Of a DNA stretch of 64,000 bases, positions 55,896 to 64,000 are shown piece by piece. This DNA is from Duganella dendranthematis (GTDB lineage Bacteria > Pseudomonadota > Gammaproteobacteria > Burkholderiales > Burkholderiaceae_D). Location of the stretch: the NCBI RefSeq assembly GCF_012849375.1, contig NZ_CP051684.1, positions 3,782,001 through 3,846,000 of the forward strand, written 5' to 3'. The notes beneath the pieces are model-generated. The model was not told where the DNA came from. It was given only the letters and a program-made list of their open reading frames with translations, and made no database searches. The translations under genes were made by a program, and so were the position numbers. Numbering within the stretch: the first letter of the stretch is position 1; each line of letters opens with the position of its first letter.

Positions 55896-56633
55896 TTACA
55901 TTAGCGCTACCGCATCGGCGCCGGCGGCAATCCGCATCGGTGCGTCGGCGGTGGTGGCGGCTTGCCACACCGCCTGCGCCACATCGATGGCGTGCGTCAC
56001 TTCTTCCGTGGATTGTGCCCAGCCGGCAAACACATGCTGCGCCATGGCCGCGTAGGCTTCCGGAATCGCGCCCTGCATGCGCGGCTGCGCGTTGGCGCCG
56101 AAGCTGGTGGTCGGCGCGCGTCCCGGCAGCACCAGGTTGACGCGCACATTGCATTGCGCCAGTTCCAGCGCCAGCGATTCCGTGAACGCATTCACCGCCG
56201 CCTTGCTGGCCGTGTACACCGACAGCAGCGGCAGCGATTTCAACGTCACGCTGGAGGTTACGTTGACGATCACACCGGCCTTACGCTCGCGCATCTGCGG
56301 CAGCACCGCCTGCGTCATTGCCATGGTGCCGAAGGTATTGGTCTCGAATACCTCGCGCACCTTGTCCAGGCTAATGCCTTCCAGCGCACCCAGCAAGCCG
56401 ATGCCGGCATTGTTGACCAGTACGTCGACCGGGCCGGCGGTTTCGATCAGCTTGCTGATGCTATCCGGATCGGTCACGTCCAGCGGCAGCACGCGCAGAT
56501 GTGGCGATGCCGGCAGCAGATCGGCGTTGGGCGTGCGCATGGTGGCGATGACTTTCCAGTCGCGTTCCAGGAAGTAGCGGGCGGTTTCCAGGCCAAAGCC
56601 GGACGAGCAGCCAGTGATGAGGATGGTTTTCAT
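55896..56633 (-). CDS. Short-chain dehydrogenase/reductase (1)
   Basis: A 245-residue classical SDR. The cofactor motif is ITGCSSGFGLETARYF, then NNAG (VLVNNAGIGLLGALE), the catalytic Ser in NVTSSVTLKS and YTASKAAV with Tyr and Lys. Substrate unknown. It is divergent from the AraC gene at 56730, which probably regulates it. Confidence 0.9.
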   Translation of the reverse strand: MKTILITGCSSGFGLETARYFLERDWKVIATMRTPNADLLPASPHLRVLPLDVTDPDSISKLIETAGPVDVLVNNAGIGLLGALEGISLDKVREVFETNTFGTMAMTQAVLPQMRERKAGVIVNVTSSVTLKSLPLLSVYTASKAAVNAFTESLALELAQCNVRVNLVLPGRAPTTSFGANAQPRMQGAIPEAYAAMAQHVFAGWAQSTEEVTHAIDVAQAVWQAATTADAPMRIAAGADAVALM

Positions 56634-56729
56634 GGGAACTCCTGTTGGGTGGGTATGACAGCACTGTAGCTACCCATCGCCGGACTTGCTACAATCGATA
56701 GTCCATTTTTCGTTAGCAAGCGTCCAGAC

Positions 56730-57638
56730 ATGACCGATCCCCTCGATGAAGTAGTGAGCTTGCTTCAGCCACGCATCCGCTATTCCAAAGTCGTCAGCGC
56801 CGCCGGCCCGTGGCGTGTGCAGCGCTCGCATGAAGGCCAGCCGTTTTATTGCGCGGTGCTGGAAGGCGCCAGCCTGCTGACGGTCGGTGACCGGGAACCG
56901 CTGCCGTTGCAGCAGGGCGATTTCGTGCTGATCCCGGAGTCGCATGCGTTCTCGATGAGCAGCGTGCAGCCGCCGCCAGCCGCCGCACTGGACATGGCGC
57001 CGCTGGCCTTGCCAAACGGCGAGTTCCGCTTCGGCCCGCCGGACCGTCCACCCGAGGCGGTGCTGCTGATCGGCCATTGCGCCTTCGATTCGCCGGATGC
57101 GGCGCTGCTGGTGTCGCTGCTGCCGCGCCTGATCCATGTGCGCGGCGAAGCACGCTTGTCGACGCTGGTGCAGCTGGTCGGTGACGAATCGCGCGCGCGG
57201 CGGCCGGGGCGGGAAGTGGTGCTGGCGCATCTGCTGGAAGTGCTGCTGATCGAAGCCTTGCGCGCCAGCGCCATCAGCGCCGCGCCGGGCCTGCTGCGCG
57301 GCCTGGCCGATGAACGGCTGGCACTGGCGTTGCGGCGCATGCACGAGGAAATGACCGCGCCGTGGACGGTGGCGCAGCTGGCCAAGGAGGCTGCGCTGTC
57401 GCGCTCGGCGTTCTTTGAGCGCTTCAGCCGCGCCGTGGGGGTGGCGCCGATGGAGTACCTGCTGCGCTGGCGCATGGCCAAGGCCAAGAACCTGCTGCGC
57501 CGGCAGCAGGGCAACGTGGCCGAGGTGGCGGGGCAGGTGGGCTATGGCTCGGCCAGCGCGTTCAGTGTGGCGTTCACGCGGCACGTCGGCGTGTCGCCGA
57601 CCCGGTATGCGTCGTCGCCCACCGCCACAATGGCCTGA
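56730..57638 (+). CDS. AraC family regulator with cupin N-terminal domain
   Basis: A 302-residue regulator: N-terminal cupin-like ligand domain (about 10-190, FYCAVLEGASLLTVGDREPLPLQQGDFVLIPESHAFSM broken by loops) and a C-terminal double HTH (about 205-295) with WTVAQLAKEAALSRSAFFERFSRAVGVAPMEYLLRWRM and VAEVAGQVGYGSASAFSVAF. It lies between two SDR genes and probably controls one or both. Confidence 0.9.
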   Translation: MTDPLDEVVSLLQPRIRYSKVVSAAGPWRVQRSHEGQPFYCAVLEGASLLTVGDREPLPLQQGDFVLIPESHAFSMSSVQPPPAAALDMAPLALPNGEFRFGPPDRPPEAVLLIGHCAFDSPDAALLVSLLPRLIHVRGEARLSTLVQLVGDESRARRPGREVVLAHLLEVLLIEALRASAISAAPGLLRGLADERLALALRRMHEEMTAPWTVAQLAKEAALSRSAFFERFSRAVGVAPMEYLLRWRMAKAKNLLRRQQGNVAEVAGQVGYGSASAFSVAFTRHVGVSPTRYASSPTATMA

Positions 57639-57719
57639 AAAGAGGTTTTTTCGTCCTCTCGGCCACTGCGGTGCGGCATACACTGCTTCCATCAACTTAC
57701 TTTGACGGGAGCAAAAAAT

Positions 57720-58505
57720 ATGAAAACCGCATTCATTACCGGCGCGTCCTCGGGCATTGGCGCAGTCTACGCTGACCGTCTGGCGCGCCGTGGCTACGAT
57801 CTGATCCTGGTGGCGCGCGACGCCGCCAAGCTGTCGACGCTGGCACAGCAGCTGCACGCCGCCACCGGCCGCCAGGTCGACACCATCGCCGCCGATCTGA
57901 GCGTGACAGCCGACCTGCGCCGCGTCGAGCAGCGCCTGGCCAGCGATAGCAGCATCAGCCTGCTGGTCAACAACGCCGGCCTCGGCGCGGTCAAGTCCCT
58001 GGTCGATTCCACGCCGGAAGAACTTGATACGCTGATCAACGTGAACGTCACCGCGTTGACGCGCCTGACCCGCGCGGTCGCGCCCGGCCTGGTGGCGCGC
58101 GGCGAAGGTGCGATCATCAACATCTCGTCGATTGCCGCGCTCAAGCCGGAGCTGCTGAACGGCACCTATGGCGGCAGTAAGGCCTTCGTGCTGGCGCTGA
58201 CGCAATCGCTGCACCACGAGCTGGGCGACAAGGGCGTGCAGGTGCAGGCGGTGTTGCCGGGCGCCATCGGCACGCCGTTCTGGGGCCGCTCCGGCCTGCC
58301 GCTGGAACATCTGGACACCGCGATCGTCATGACGCCGGAAGACCTGGTGGACGCTGCGCTGGCCGGTTTCGACCAGCGTGAACTGGTGACCTTGCCATCG
58401 CTGCCCGACGTCAACGATTTCGTCCGCATGGATGACGCGCGCAAGGCGCTGGCGCCGAATCTATCGCATAGCAGGCCGGCCGCACGCTATTTCAAAGCGG
58501 CTTAA
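57720..58505 (+). CDS. Short-chain dehydrogenase/reductase (2)
   Basis: A 261-residue SDR of the DltE/YdfG-like group: ITGASSGIGAVYADRLARRG, NNAGLGAVKSL, the catalytic NISSIAALKPELLNGTYGGSKAF with Ser, Tyr and Lys. Substrate unknown. I chose the ATG at 57720 after a GGGAG ribosome binding site. It follows the AraC gene by 81 bases. Confidence 0.9.
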   Translation: MKTAFITGASSGIGAVYADRLARRGYDLILVARDAAKLSTLAQQLHAATGRQVDTIAADLSVTADLRRVEQRLASDSSISLLVNNAGLGAVKSLVDSTPEELDTLINVNVTALTRLTRAVAPGLVARGEGAIINISSIAALKPELLNGTYGGSKAFVLALTQSLHHELGDKGVQVQAVLPGAIGTPFWGRSGLPLEHLDTAIVMTPEDLVDAALAGFDQRELVTLPSLPDVNDFVRMDDARKALAPNLSHSRPAARYFKAA

Positions 58506-58570
58506 GCCGTCCCAGCGCGCTTGAGGTAAGCTCTTGGCTGTGAAGCCAGGGGCTTTTTCTTTTTCATGGA

Positions 58571-59545
58571 ATGCGTATGCTGATTAATTGTGTGGCCTAT
58601 CAGGACGGTAAAAAACTGGCCGACATTGCGGTGGAAGACATCAGCGAATATGTCGAGAAACCGGAGACGTTTGTCTGGGTGGCCCTGCACGATGCGGAGC
58701 CGGAAGAGCTGGCCGTGATGCAGCACGAGTTCGGTCTGCACGAACTGGCCGTGGAGGACGCCAGCCGCGGCCACCAGCGGCCCAAGATTGAGGAGTATGG
58801 TGATTCGCTGTTTGTGGTGGTCAAGACCATCGAGTGCCACGACGGCGAGGTGGCGGTGGGCGAGGTCGATATCTTCGTCGGCCAGAACTATATTCTGTCG
58901 TCACGCGACGGCAGCAGCCAGCAAGGTTTCAAGAGCGTGCGCGCACGCGCCGAGAAGGAGCCGCACATGCTGCGGCTGGGCCCGGCCTTCGTGCTGTACG
59001 CGCTGATGGATACGGTAGTGGACCGTTACTTCCCGGTGCTGGACATGCTGGAAACCGAACTGGAAAAAATCGAGGAGCTGATCTTCACCCAGGGCCGCCA
59101 GCGCGACAACATCCAGCGCCTGTACGAGCTCAAGGGCAAGGTCACCACGGTGCGCCATGTGGTGGCGCCGCTGATGGAGGCGGTGGGCCGGCTGCACGGC
59201 GGCCGCGTGCCGGCGATGTGCCAGGACACGCAGGAATACTTCCGCGACGTGCACGATCATCTGCACCGCATCAGCAGTTCACTGGACGGGATCCGCGACA
59301 CGATTGCCACGGCGATCCAGGTCAACCTGTCGATGGTGGCGATTGACGAGAGTGAAGTGAACAAGCGGCTGGCGGCATGGGCGGCGATCTTTGCGATCGT
59401 CACGGCGTTTGCCGGGCTGTGGGGCATGAATTTCAAATACATGCCGGAACTGGAATGGAAGTTCGGCTATCCGATGGCGATTGCCGTCATGATCAGCGTG
59501 TGCCTGTACCTGCATCGGCGTTTCAAGAAAGCCGGCTGGTTATAA
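58571..59545 (+). CDS. corA: CorA magnesium/cobalt channel
   Basis: A 324-residue pentameric channel. The long cytoplasmic domain leads to two C-terminal membrane helices; the signature GMN follows the first (AFAGLWGMNFKYMPELEW). The tail CLYLHRRFKKAGWL ends after the second helix. It imports Mg2+ and possibly Co2+ or Ni2+. ATGs at 58571 and 58577 are both possible starts. Confidence 0.95.
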   Translation: MRMLINCVAYQDGKKLADIAVEDISEYVEKPETFVWVALHDAEPEELAVMQHEFGLHELAVEDASRGHQRPKIEEYGDSLFVVVKTIECHDGEVAVGEVDIFVGQNYILSSRDGSSQQGFKSVRARAEKEPHMLRLGPAFVLYALMDTVVDRYFPVLDMLETELEKIEELIFTQGRQRDNIQRLYELKGKVTTVRHVVAPLMEAVGRLHGGRVPAMCQDTQEYFRDVHDHLHRISSSLDGIRDTIATAIQVNLSMVAIDESEVNKRLAAWAAIFAIVTAFAGLWGMNFKYMPELEWKFGYPMAIAVMISVCLYLHRRFKKAGWL

Positions 59546-59576
59546 AAAAAGCCCGCGCGGCTTGCACCGCGCGGGC
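59544..59576 (-). terminator. Terminator between corA and the TonB receptor gene
   Basis: GCCCGCGCGG (59551-59560) pairs with CCGCGCGGGC (59567-59576). A run of A on the left gives a T run on the minus strand, so it serves the TonB receptor gene; it may also stop corA reading. Confidence 0.85.
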
Positions 59577-59595
59577 CTGATTCAAACGCTAGCGA

Positions 59596-62358
59596 TTAGA
59601 ACTTGTAGCCAGCGGTCACGTAGACGAAGCGGCCACGTGGATCATACTGGTTGATGTCGTAGCCGGCCTGGAACTGGTTGGTCACTGCGGTACCAATCGG
59701 TTGTGGCTGCTTGTCGAACAGGTTCTTCACACCCAGTGCCAGGGTCAGGTTTTTGATGCCTTTCCAGGTCACGTTGGCGTCGTAGGTCGCTTCAGCACCG
59801 ATGAACACTTTGTCGTCGTTCAGGTCGTGACCAACCTGATAGCCGGTACGGAAGTTCTGGATCAGGGTGGTGGCCCATGGACCTTGGCTCCAGGTCGCAG
59901 CCAGCTGGTGTTTCCAGCGCAGGACCACGCCGCCGTTCTGCGCGCCGATGACCGGGGTGCCGGTATCGTCAACGATGGTGCCGACTTTGTGCGAGATTTC
60001 GCCGCCTGGGCTGGTCTGGTCGAAGTCATCCATGTAGGTACCGTTCAGGTTCACGTCCAGCTTACCGAAGCTGAAGTTATCCTTCCAGTTGGCGAACACG
60101 TCCAGACCCTGCACATTGGCGTTGCCGGTGTTGGCCAGGGTTTGCTTGATGCTCTGGATATCGTTGCCCAGCAGCGTGACCAGGCCGGCGTAGGCCGGAT
60201 CGCCAGCGCGGAAGCGCGACACCACTTCCTGTGCCGACGGGGTGGCCAGGATGTCACGGATGTTGATGTTGAAGAAGTCAACACCGATGCTGGTCGACGC
60301 CACTGGCTGCCAGACCACGCCCAGCGAATACTGTTTCGACTTCTCTGGCTTCAGGTTCGGGTTGCCGCCGGTCAGCGAATTGACTTGCAGGCCGTTTTGC
60401 TTGGTGCCCGGATCGTTGAACTGTTCCGAGGTGCCCAGGGTTTGCGGGGTCCACAGGTCGACCAGCGACGGTGCGCGGAAGCCGGTGCCGTAGGAACCGC
60501 GCAGCACCAGTTCCTTGACTGGCTGCCAGCGGAAGTTGCCTTTCCAGTTGGCGCTGTTGCCGACGTCGTTGTACTTGTCGTCACGTGCGGCCAAGTTGAT
60601 TTCCAGCGATTTCAGCACAGGAATGCTCAATTCGCCGAAGGCCGAGTTGACAGTGCGGCTGCGGTCGATCGGCACCACGGAGCCGCCCAGGCCGGAGATG
60701 TCGCCCGACTCGTAGGCTGCGCTTGGATCGGTCGTATATTTCTCTTTGCGCGACTGCAGACCCAGCGCGTATTGCGGGGTGATGCCGGCCACGTTGAAGA
60801 AATCGCCGGTGATCTTGGCGTCGAAGGCGTCGCTGGTCGACTTGGCGTTCAGGAAGGTGCCGCTGAAGGCTGCGCCTTTCAGCTGGTCAGCCAGGGCGCC
60901 GGTTTGCACGCCGCCTGCCGCCCATGGGTTCCAGTTGCTGTTGTTGATGATTTTTGCGTAGGCAACTTGCGAGAAGTAGCCGGTGGTGACCGCGCTTTCC
61001 AGCTTGGACTCGTTGTGGCTCAGACCGACTTCGTAGTCAGCAAAACTCAGCGTGCCCTTGGCGCCGACCACGATGCGTGCCTGTTTGGCGGTGTCGACGT
61101 TCTGGCGTGGGCCGTAGTCGAAGACGCGCGAGGTGATCGACAGTGGCTGGCCGATCAGCGAGGTGAAGCCCTGGCTGGTCAGGTACGGCACGGCGATCGA
61201 CTGGTAGACGGGATTCGATGGCATCAGCAGCAGGGCTGGCGTCACGCCTTGCTTGTCAAACTCGCCGTCGGTGGCGAAGAAGTCGGCGCGGGCCGGCGAA
61301 GGCTGATAAGTCTGGGTCACCTTGCTCTGCGAGTACAGCAGATCGGCGAACAGCTGATGGTTCTCGTTCAGCTGGTAGGTCAGGTTGCTGGTGAAGTTGT
61401 ACAGTTCACGATCCGGCGTCAGGCCGACGTCCGGGCCGCTGTCGTAGGCGCAGTAAGGTGCACCCTTGGCGCCGACGGCGATGGTGCTCATCTTGATGGT
61501 GCTGCATTTGTCGCCGATGGCCAGCGGATTACCGAAGCCGGAACCGCCGTTGCTGAAGCCGGTAACCGGGCCGTTTTGCAGATCCCAGGCGCCCTGGATG
61601 TTACCCTGACCGGTAGCGGTCGAGTTGTAGTAAGGCAGGCGGGTGGCCGAGGCAGCATACGAACGGTCGCGGCCGAACAGTGCTTTTTCCTTCTCGTAGG
61701 AGGCCGACGCAACGACGTTCAGTTTGTCGTTGTTAAAGCCGCCGGTGATCGAGGCACGGCCATTCTGGCCGCCGCCGCTTTCGCTTGGCGAACCGTAGGT
61801 GCCGGTGACTTCGATGCCTTCCACGCGCTTCGACAGGATGAAGTTGACCACGCCGGCCACGGCGTCAGAGCCGTACACGCCCGAAGCGCCGTCTTTCAGG
61901 ATTTCCACGCGCTCAATGGCGGCCAGCGGAATGGCGTTGATGTTGACCGAGGCGCCATCGCTACCGGCGAAAGCGGCCAGACGGCGGCCGTTGACCAGCA
62001 CCAGCGTCCGGGTCGAACCCAGGCCGCGCAGCGAAATCGACGACAGACCGCCGGTCGAGCTACCCGCGCCCGTGGCGTTGGTGGTGCCGCCGGCCGACGA
62101 GAATGCCGAGATCGATTGCAGCAGTTCTTCGGTGCTGGTGGCGCCGGTCTTGGCGATATCAGCCTTGGTAACGACCTGCACCGGCAGCGACGTTTCATTA
62201 TCGACGCGCTTGACTGACGAACCGGTGATTTCAACGCGTTGGATCACAGGGGTATCCTGTGCAAATACAGGCTGGGCCAGCAGGCCGGCGCCGATCAGCG
62301 CCGCGCTGCCCGAAAACATCAGGCGCACTGCACGCGAGATTGCGGTTTCCATCATCAT
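59596..62358 (-). CDS. Large TonB-dependent receptor
   Basis: A 920-residue outer membrane receptor. Signal peptide to about LAQPVFAQD (residue 34), TonB-box-like VQRVEITGSSVKRVDNE, and a plug with LPVQVVTKADIAKTGATS, SLRGLGSTRTLVLVNGRR and ERVEILKDGASGVYGSDAVAGVVNF. The barrel ends in FVYVTAGYKF. The Ser/Gly/Thr-rich plug insert and size are typical of the large receptors for plant or polymer-derived substrates common in Massilia-like bacteria. The substrate is unknown. Confidence 0.93.
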   Translation of the reverse strand: MMMETAISRAVRLMFSGSAALIGAGLLAQPVFAQDTPVIQRVEITGSSVKRVDNETSLPVQVVTKADIAKTGATSTEELLQSISAFSSAGGTTNATGAGSSTGGLSSISLRGLGSTRTLVLVNGRRLAAFAGSDGASVNINAIPLAAIERVEILKDGASGVYGSDAVAGVVNFILSKRVEGIEVTGTYGSPSESGGGQNGRASITGGFNNDKLNVVASASYEKEKALFGRDRSYAASATRLPYYNSTATGQGNIQGAWDLQNGPVTGFSNGGSGFGNPLAIGDKCSTIKMSTIAVGAKGAPYCAYDSGPDVGLTPDRELYNFTSNLTYQLNENHQLFADLLYSQSKVTQTYQPSPARADFFATDGEFDKQGVTPALLLMPSNPVYQSIAVPYLTSQGFTSLIGQPLSITSRVFDYGPRQNVDTAKQARIVVGAKGTLSFADYEVGLSHNESKLESAVTTGYFSQVAYAKIINNSNWNPWAAGGVQTGALADQLKGAAFSGTFLNAKSTSDAFDAKITGDFFNVAGITPQYALGLQSRKEKYTTDPSAAYESGDISGLGGSVVPIDRSRTVNSAFGELSIPVLKSLEINLAARDDKYNDVGNSANWKGNFRWQPVKELVLRGSYGTGFRAPSLVDLWTPQTLGTSEQFNDPGTKQNGLQVNSLTGGNPNLKPEKSKQYSLGVVWQPVASTSIGVDFFNINIRDILATPSAQEVVSRFRAGDPAYAGLVTLLGNDIQSIKQTLANTGNANVQGLDVFANWKDNFSFGKLDVNLNGTYMDDFDQTSPGGEISHKVGTIVDDTGTPVIGAQNGGVVLRWKHQLAATWSQGPWATTLIQNFRTGYQVGHDLNDDKVFIGAEATYDANVTWKGIKNLTLALGVKNLFDKQPQPIGTAVTNQFQAGYDINQYDPRGRFVYVTAGYKF

Positions 62359-62670
62359 TGGTTGAGCTCCTAGGATTGTTGTGTAACGTCACATTGGAAG
62401 ACGTGCCAGGAATAATTTTTCTTAGTAAATTATCCAAGATAAGCATGAAACCACTGGAAGTCCTTGGCGGTCAATTGTCAATGTGTAATGACAACAGAAT
62501 AAACAACACTTTCGGTCATTTCTTACCCAAAATAGGGACCACTTTTACACAAAAATACAAAGTCTTTCGTCGATAAACTACTAAATGTGATAGTTACCCG
62601 TTTTTTCTTCACCCAGATTCATGGCTGGTAACGTTACAATGAGGCACTTAGCCACTCCCGGAGCCAGGCC
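62359..62670. promoter_or_regulatory. Divergent intergenic region with two GTAACGTYAC sites
   Basis: The 312-base AT-rich stretch between the TonB receptor and the histidine kinase holds no gene. GTAACGTCAC (62383-62392) near the receptor and GTAACGTTAC (62628-62637) near the kinase are near-identical palindromes flanking the region. They may be operators for a common regulator; this is inferred from symmetry only. Confidence 0.4.
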
Positions 62671-64000
62671 ATGAGCGATAAAAACAGGCTGTTCGATGCC
62701 GAGGACGGCCGCCTGCTGGCCGAGGCGGCGCTGCGTTCGATTACCGACTCGACCGCCCGGGCCCGCGGCGACGATTTCCTGCGCATCCTGGTGCGCGACC
62801 TGGCCCAGGCGCTGGACGTGCAGTACGTGATCGCCGGCCGCGTGGCCACCCTGGCCGATGGCGAAGGCATCCGCACGCTGGCGGTGTGGGGCGGCGCCGA
62901 CTACCTGCCCAACCTGGAATACAGTCTACGCCACACACCATGTCAGGATGTCACCGCGCAGTGCATGTGCTTCCACGGCAGCGGCATCCAGGCCGATTAT
63001 CCGCAAGACACGCTGCTGGTCGAGATGCAGGCCGAGAGCTATATCGGCATGCCGATGATCGACACCGAAGGGCAGACGCTGGGCATCCTGTCGGCCATCG
63101 ACATCAAACCGATGGACGAGGACAAGCGCCTGCTGGCGCTGTCGCTGCTGTCGATCTTTGCCGCCCGCGGCGCCGCCGAACTGCAGCACCAGGACCGCGA
63201 GCAGCAGCTGGAAGCGACCGTGCAGCGCCGCACCGAGGCCCTGCTGGCGGCGCAGGCGACGCTGGTGGAGCAGGAAAAAATGGTGGCGCTGGGGACGCTG
63301 GTGGCGGGTGTGGCGCATGAAGTCAACACGCCGATCGGCGTCGCCGTCACGGCGGCTTCCACCATGGCCAGCTATGCCGACGACCTGATCAAGTGCGTCA
63401 GCGGCGAGCGCGTCAGCCGGTCGGAACTGCTGAACACGGCACAGCGGCTGCGCGAGGGCGCCCAGCTGATCGAGCGCAACCTGGCGCGCGCGGCCGACTT
63501 GATCGGCAACTTCAAACAACTGGCGGTGGACCAGGGCAGCGCCCATGTATCGGAAGTGGGGGTGCGCGAGCATGCGCTGAGCGTGGTGTCGGCGCATGGG
63601 CCGGAACTGCGCAAGGTGGGGATCAGTGTCGAGGTCGACATCGCGCCGGAGCTGCGCACGCGGCTGGATGCGGGACGCTGGTCGCAGGTGCTGTCCAACC
63701 TGCTGATGAACGCCGCCAAGCACGCCTATCCCAACGGCGGGCCGGGCCAGGTGACGCTGGCGGCGCGGCTGGCGCTGGAAGGCGGCGTGCGCTGGCTATT
63801 GCTGGAGTTTGCCGACGATGGCGTCGGCCTGAACGGCGAGGTGCGCGAGCGGCTGTTTGAACCGTTCTTTACCACCAAGCGCGGGCAGGGCGGTTCCGGG
63901 CTCGGCATGCATATCGTGTACACGATTGTGCACCAGATGGGCGGCCACGTGGCGGTGGCGCCCGCCGCGCCCGACAGCGCCGGCTGCCGCATCAAGCTGC
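62671..64000 (+). CDS. GAF-domain sensor histidine kinase (cut by window end)
   Basis: The frame is open from the ATG at 62671 (MSDKNRLFDAEDG) to the end, about 443 residues, so the 3' end is missing. A GAF domain (about 20-175) is followed by a coiled coil (QQLEATVQRRTEALLAAQ). The phosphoacceptor is His216 in GVAHEVNTPIG, and an ATPase domain has N-box SNLLMNAAKHAY, FADDGVGLN and GGSGLGMHIV. No membrane span is visible, so it is soluble. The response regulator, if linked, lies beyond the edge. Confidence 0.88.
   Translation, partial: MSDKNRLFDAEDGRLLAEAALRSITDSTARARGDDFLRILVRDLAQALDVQYVIAGRVATLADGEGIRTLAVWGGADYLPNLEYSLRHTPCQDVTAQCMCFHGSGIQADYPQDTLLVEMQAESYIGMPMIDTEGQTLGILSAIDIKPMDEDKRLLALSLLSIFAARGAAELQHQDREQQLEATVQRRTEALLAAQATLVEQEKMVALGTLVAGVAHEVNTPIGVAVTAASTMASYADDLIKCVSGERVSRSELLNTAQRLREGAQLIERNLARAADLIGNFKQLAVDQGSAHVSEVGVREHALSVVSAHGPELRKVGISVEVDIAPELRTRLDAGRWSQVLSNLLMNAAKHAYPNGGPGQVTLAARLALEGGVRWLLLEFADDGVGLNGEVRERLFEPFFTTKRGQGGSGLGMHIVYTIVHQMGGHVAVAPAAPDSAGCRIKL

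Overview
The window looks like the chromosome of a GC-rich betaproteobacterium, most likely of the family Oxalobacteraceae (Duganella/Massilia/Janthinobacterium type). This is an inference from gene content and order (ispB / rplU-rpmA-obgE-proB, nth-rsxB, phaZ with PHA-associated genes, glnA-ntrB-ntrC), from the TonB receptors, and from the GGGTCTGACCCC palindromes. No 16S gene is present to confirm it.

Region 1-6073 is the end of an integrated mobile element. It has a full-length tyrosine integrase beside a tRNA-Pro(CGG) gene, a small AlpA-like HTH protein, a P4/D5-type SF3 helicase, an array of GTGTC iterons, a degenerate second integrase copy and unknown cargo genes. It continues past the left edge. 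Region 6403-13251 has a soluble five-PAS chemoreceptor, a triple-CheW protein, small unknown proteins, a DMT permease with a His-rich tail and a FadR/GntR regulator. Region 13440-17304 encodes a three-subunit membrane-type dehydrogenase (Tat subunit 3, GMC flavoprotein, triheme cytochrome c) of the gluconate 2-dehydrogenase family.

Region 17308-23550 is a tartrate/glycerate catabolic cluster: tartrate dehydrogenase, DctA-type transporter, glycerate kinase and pyruvate kinase, with a divergent LysR regulator. The pyruvate kinase carries a single-base frameshift near its 3' end. A TonB receptor and an ArsC-like protein follow.

The most unusual locus is 26472-28707. It is a lower-GC two-gene cassette: a CBS-pair protein with a C-terminal HEPN-like RNase motif, overlapping a superfamily 2 helicase-like ATPase with degenerate motifs II and III. 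I do not recognise this pair as a described system. A stress or anti-phage role is a reasonable hypothesis but is not shown by the sequence.

The rest is mainly core genome. It includes polyprenyl diphosphate synthesis and ribosomal proteins with ObgE and ProB; Nth/RsxB; PHA depolymerase; ferredoxin reductase and ferredoxin; acyl-CoA-binding protein and HU; an overlapping envelope operon (41234-45502); a divergent class A PBP; and a TAXI-type binding protein. The nitrogen-control locus glnA-ntrB-ntrC has a clear sigma-54 promoter and two NtrC sites upstream of glnA. Two SDR enzymes flank an AraC regulator, then CorA, a large TonB receptor and a GAF histidine kinase cut by the right edge. Three copies of one palindromic repeat are scattered through the window, one acting as a terminator and one forming the 3' end of a reading frame.
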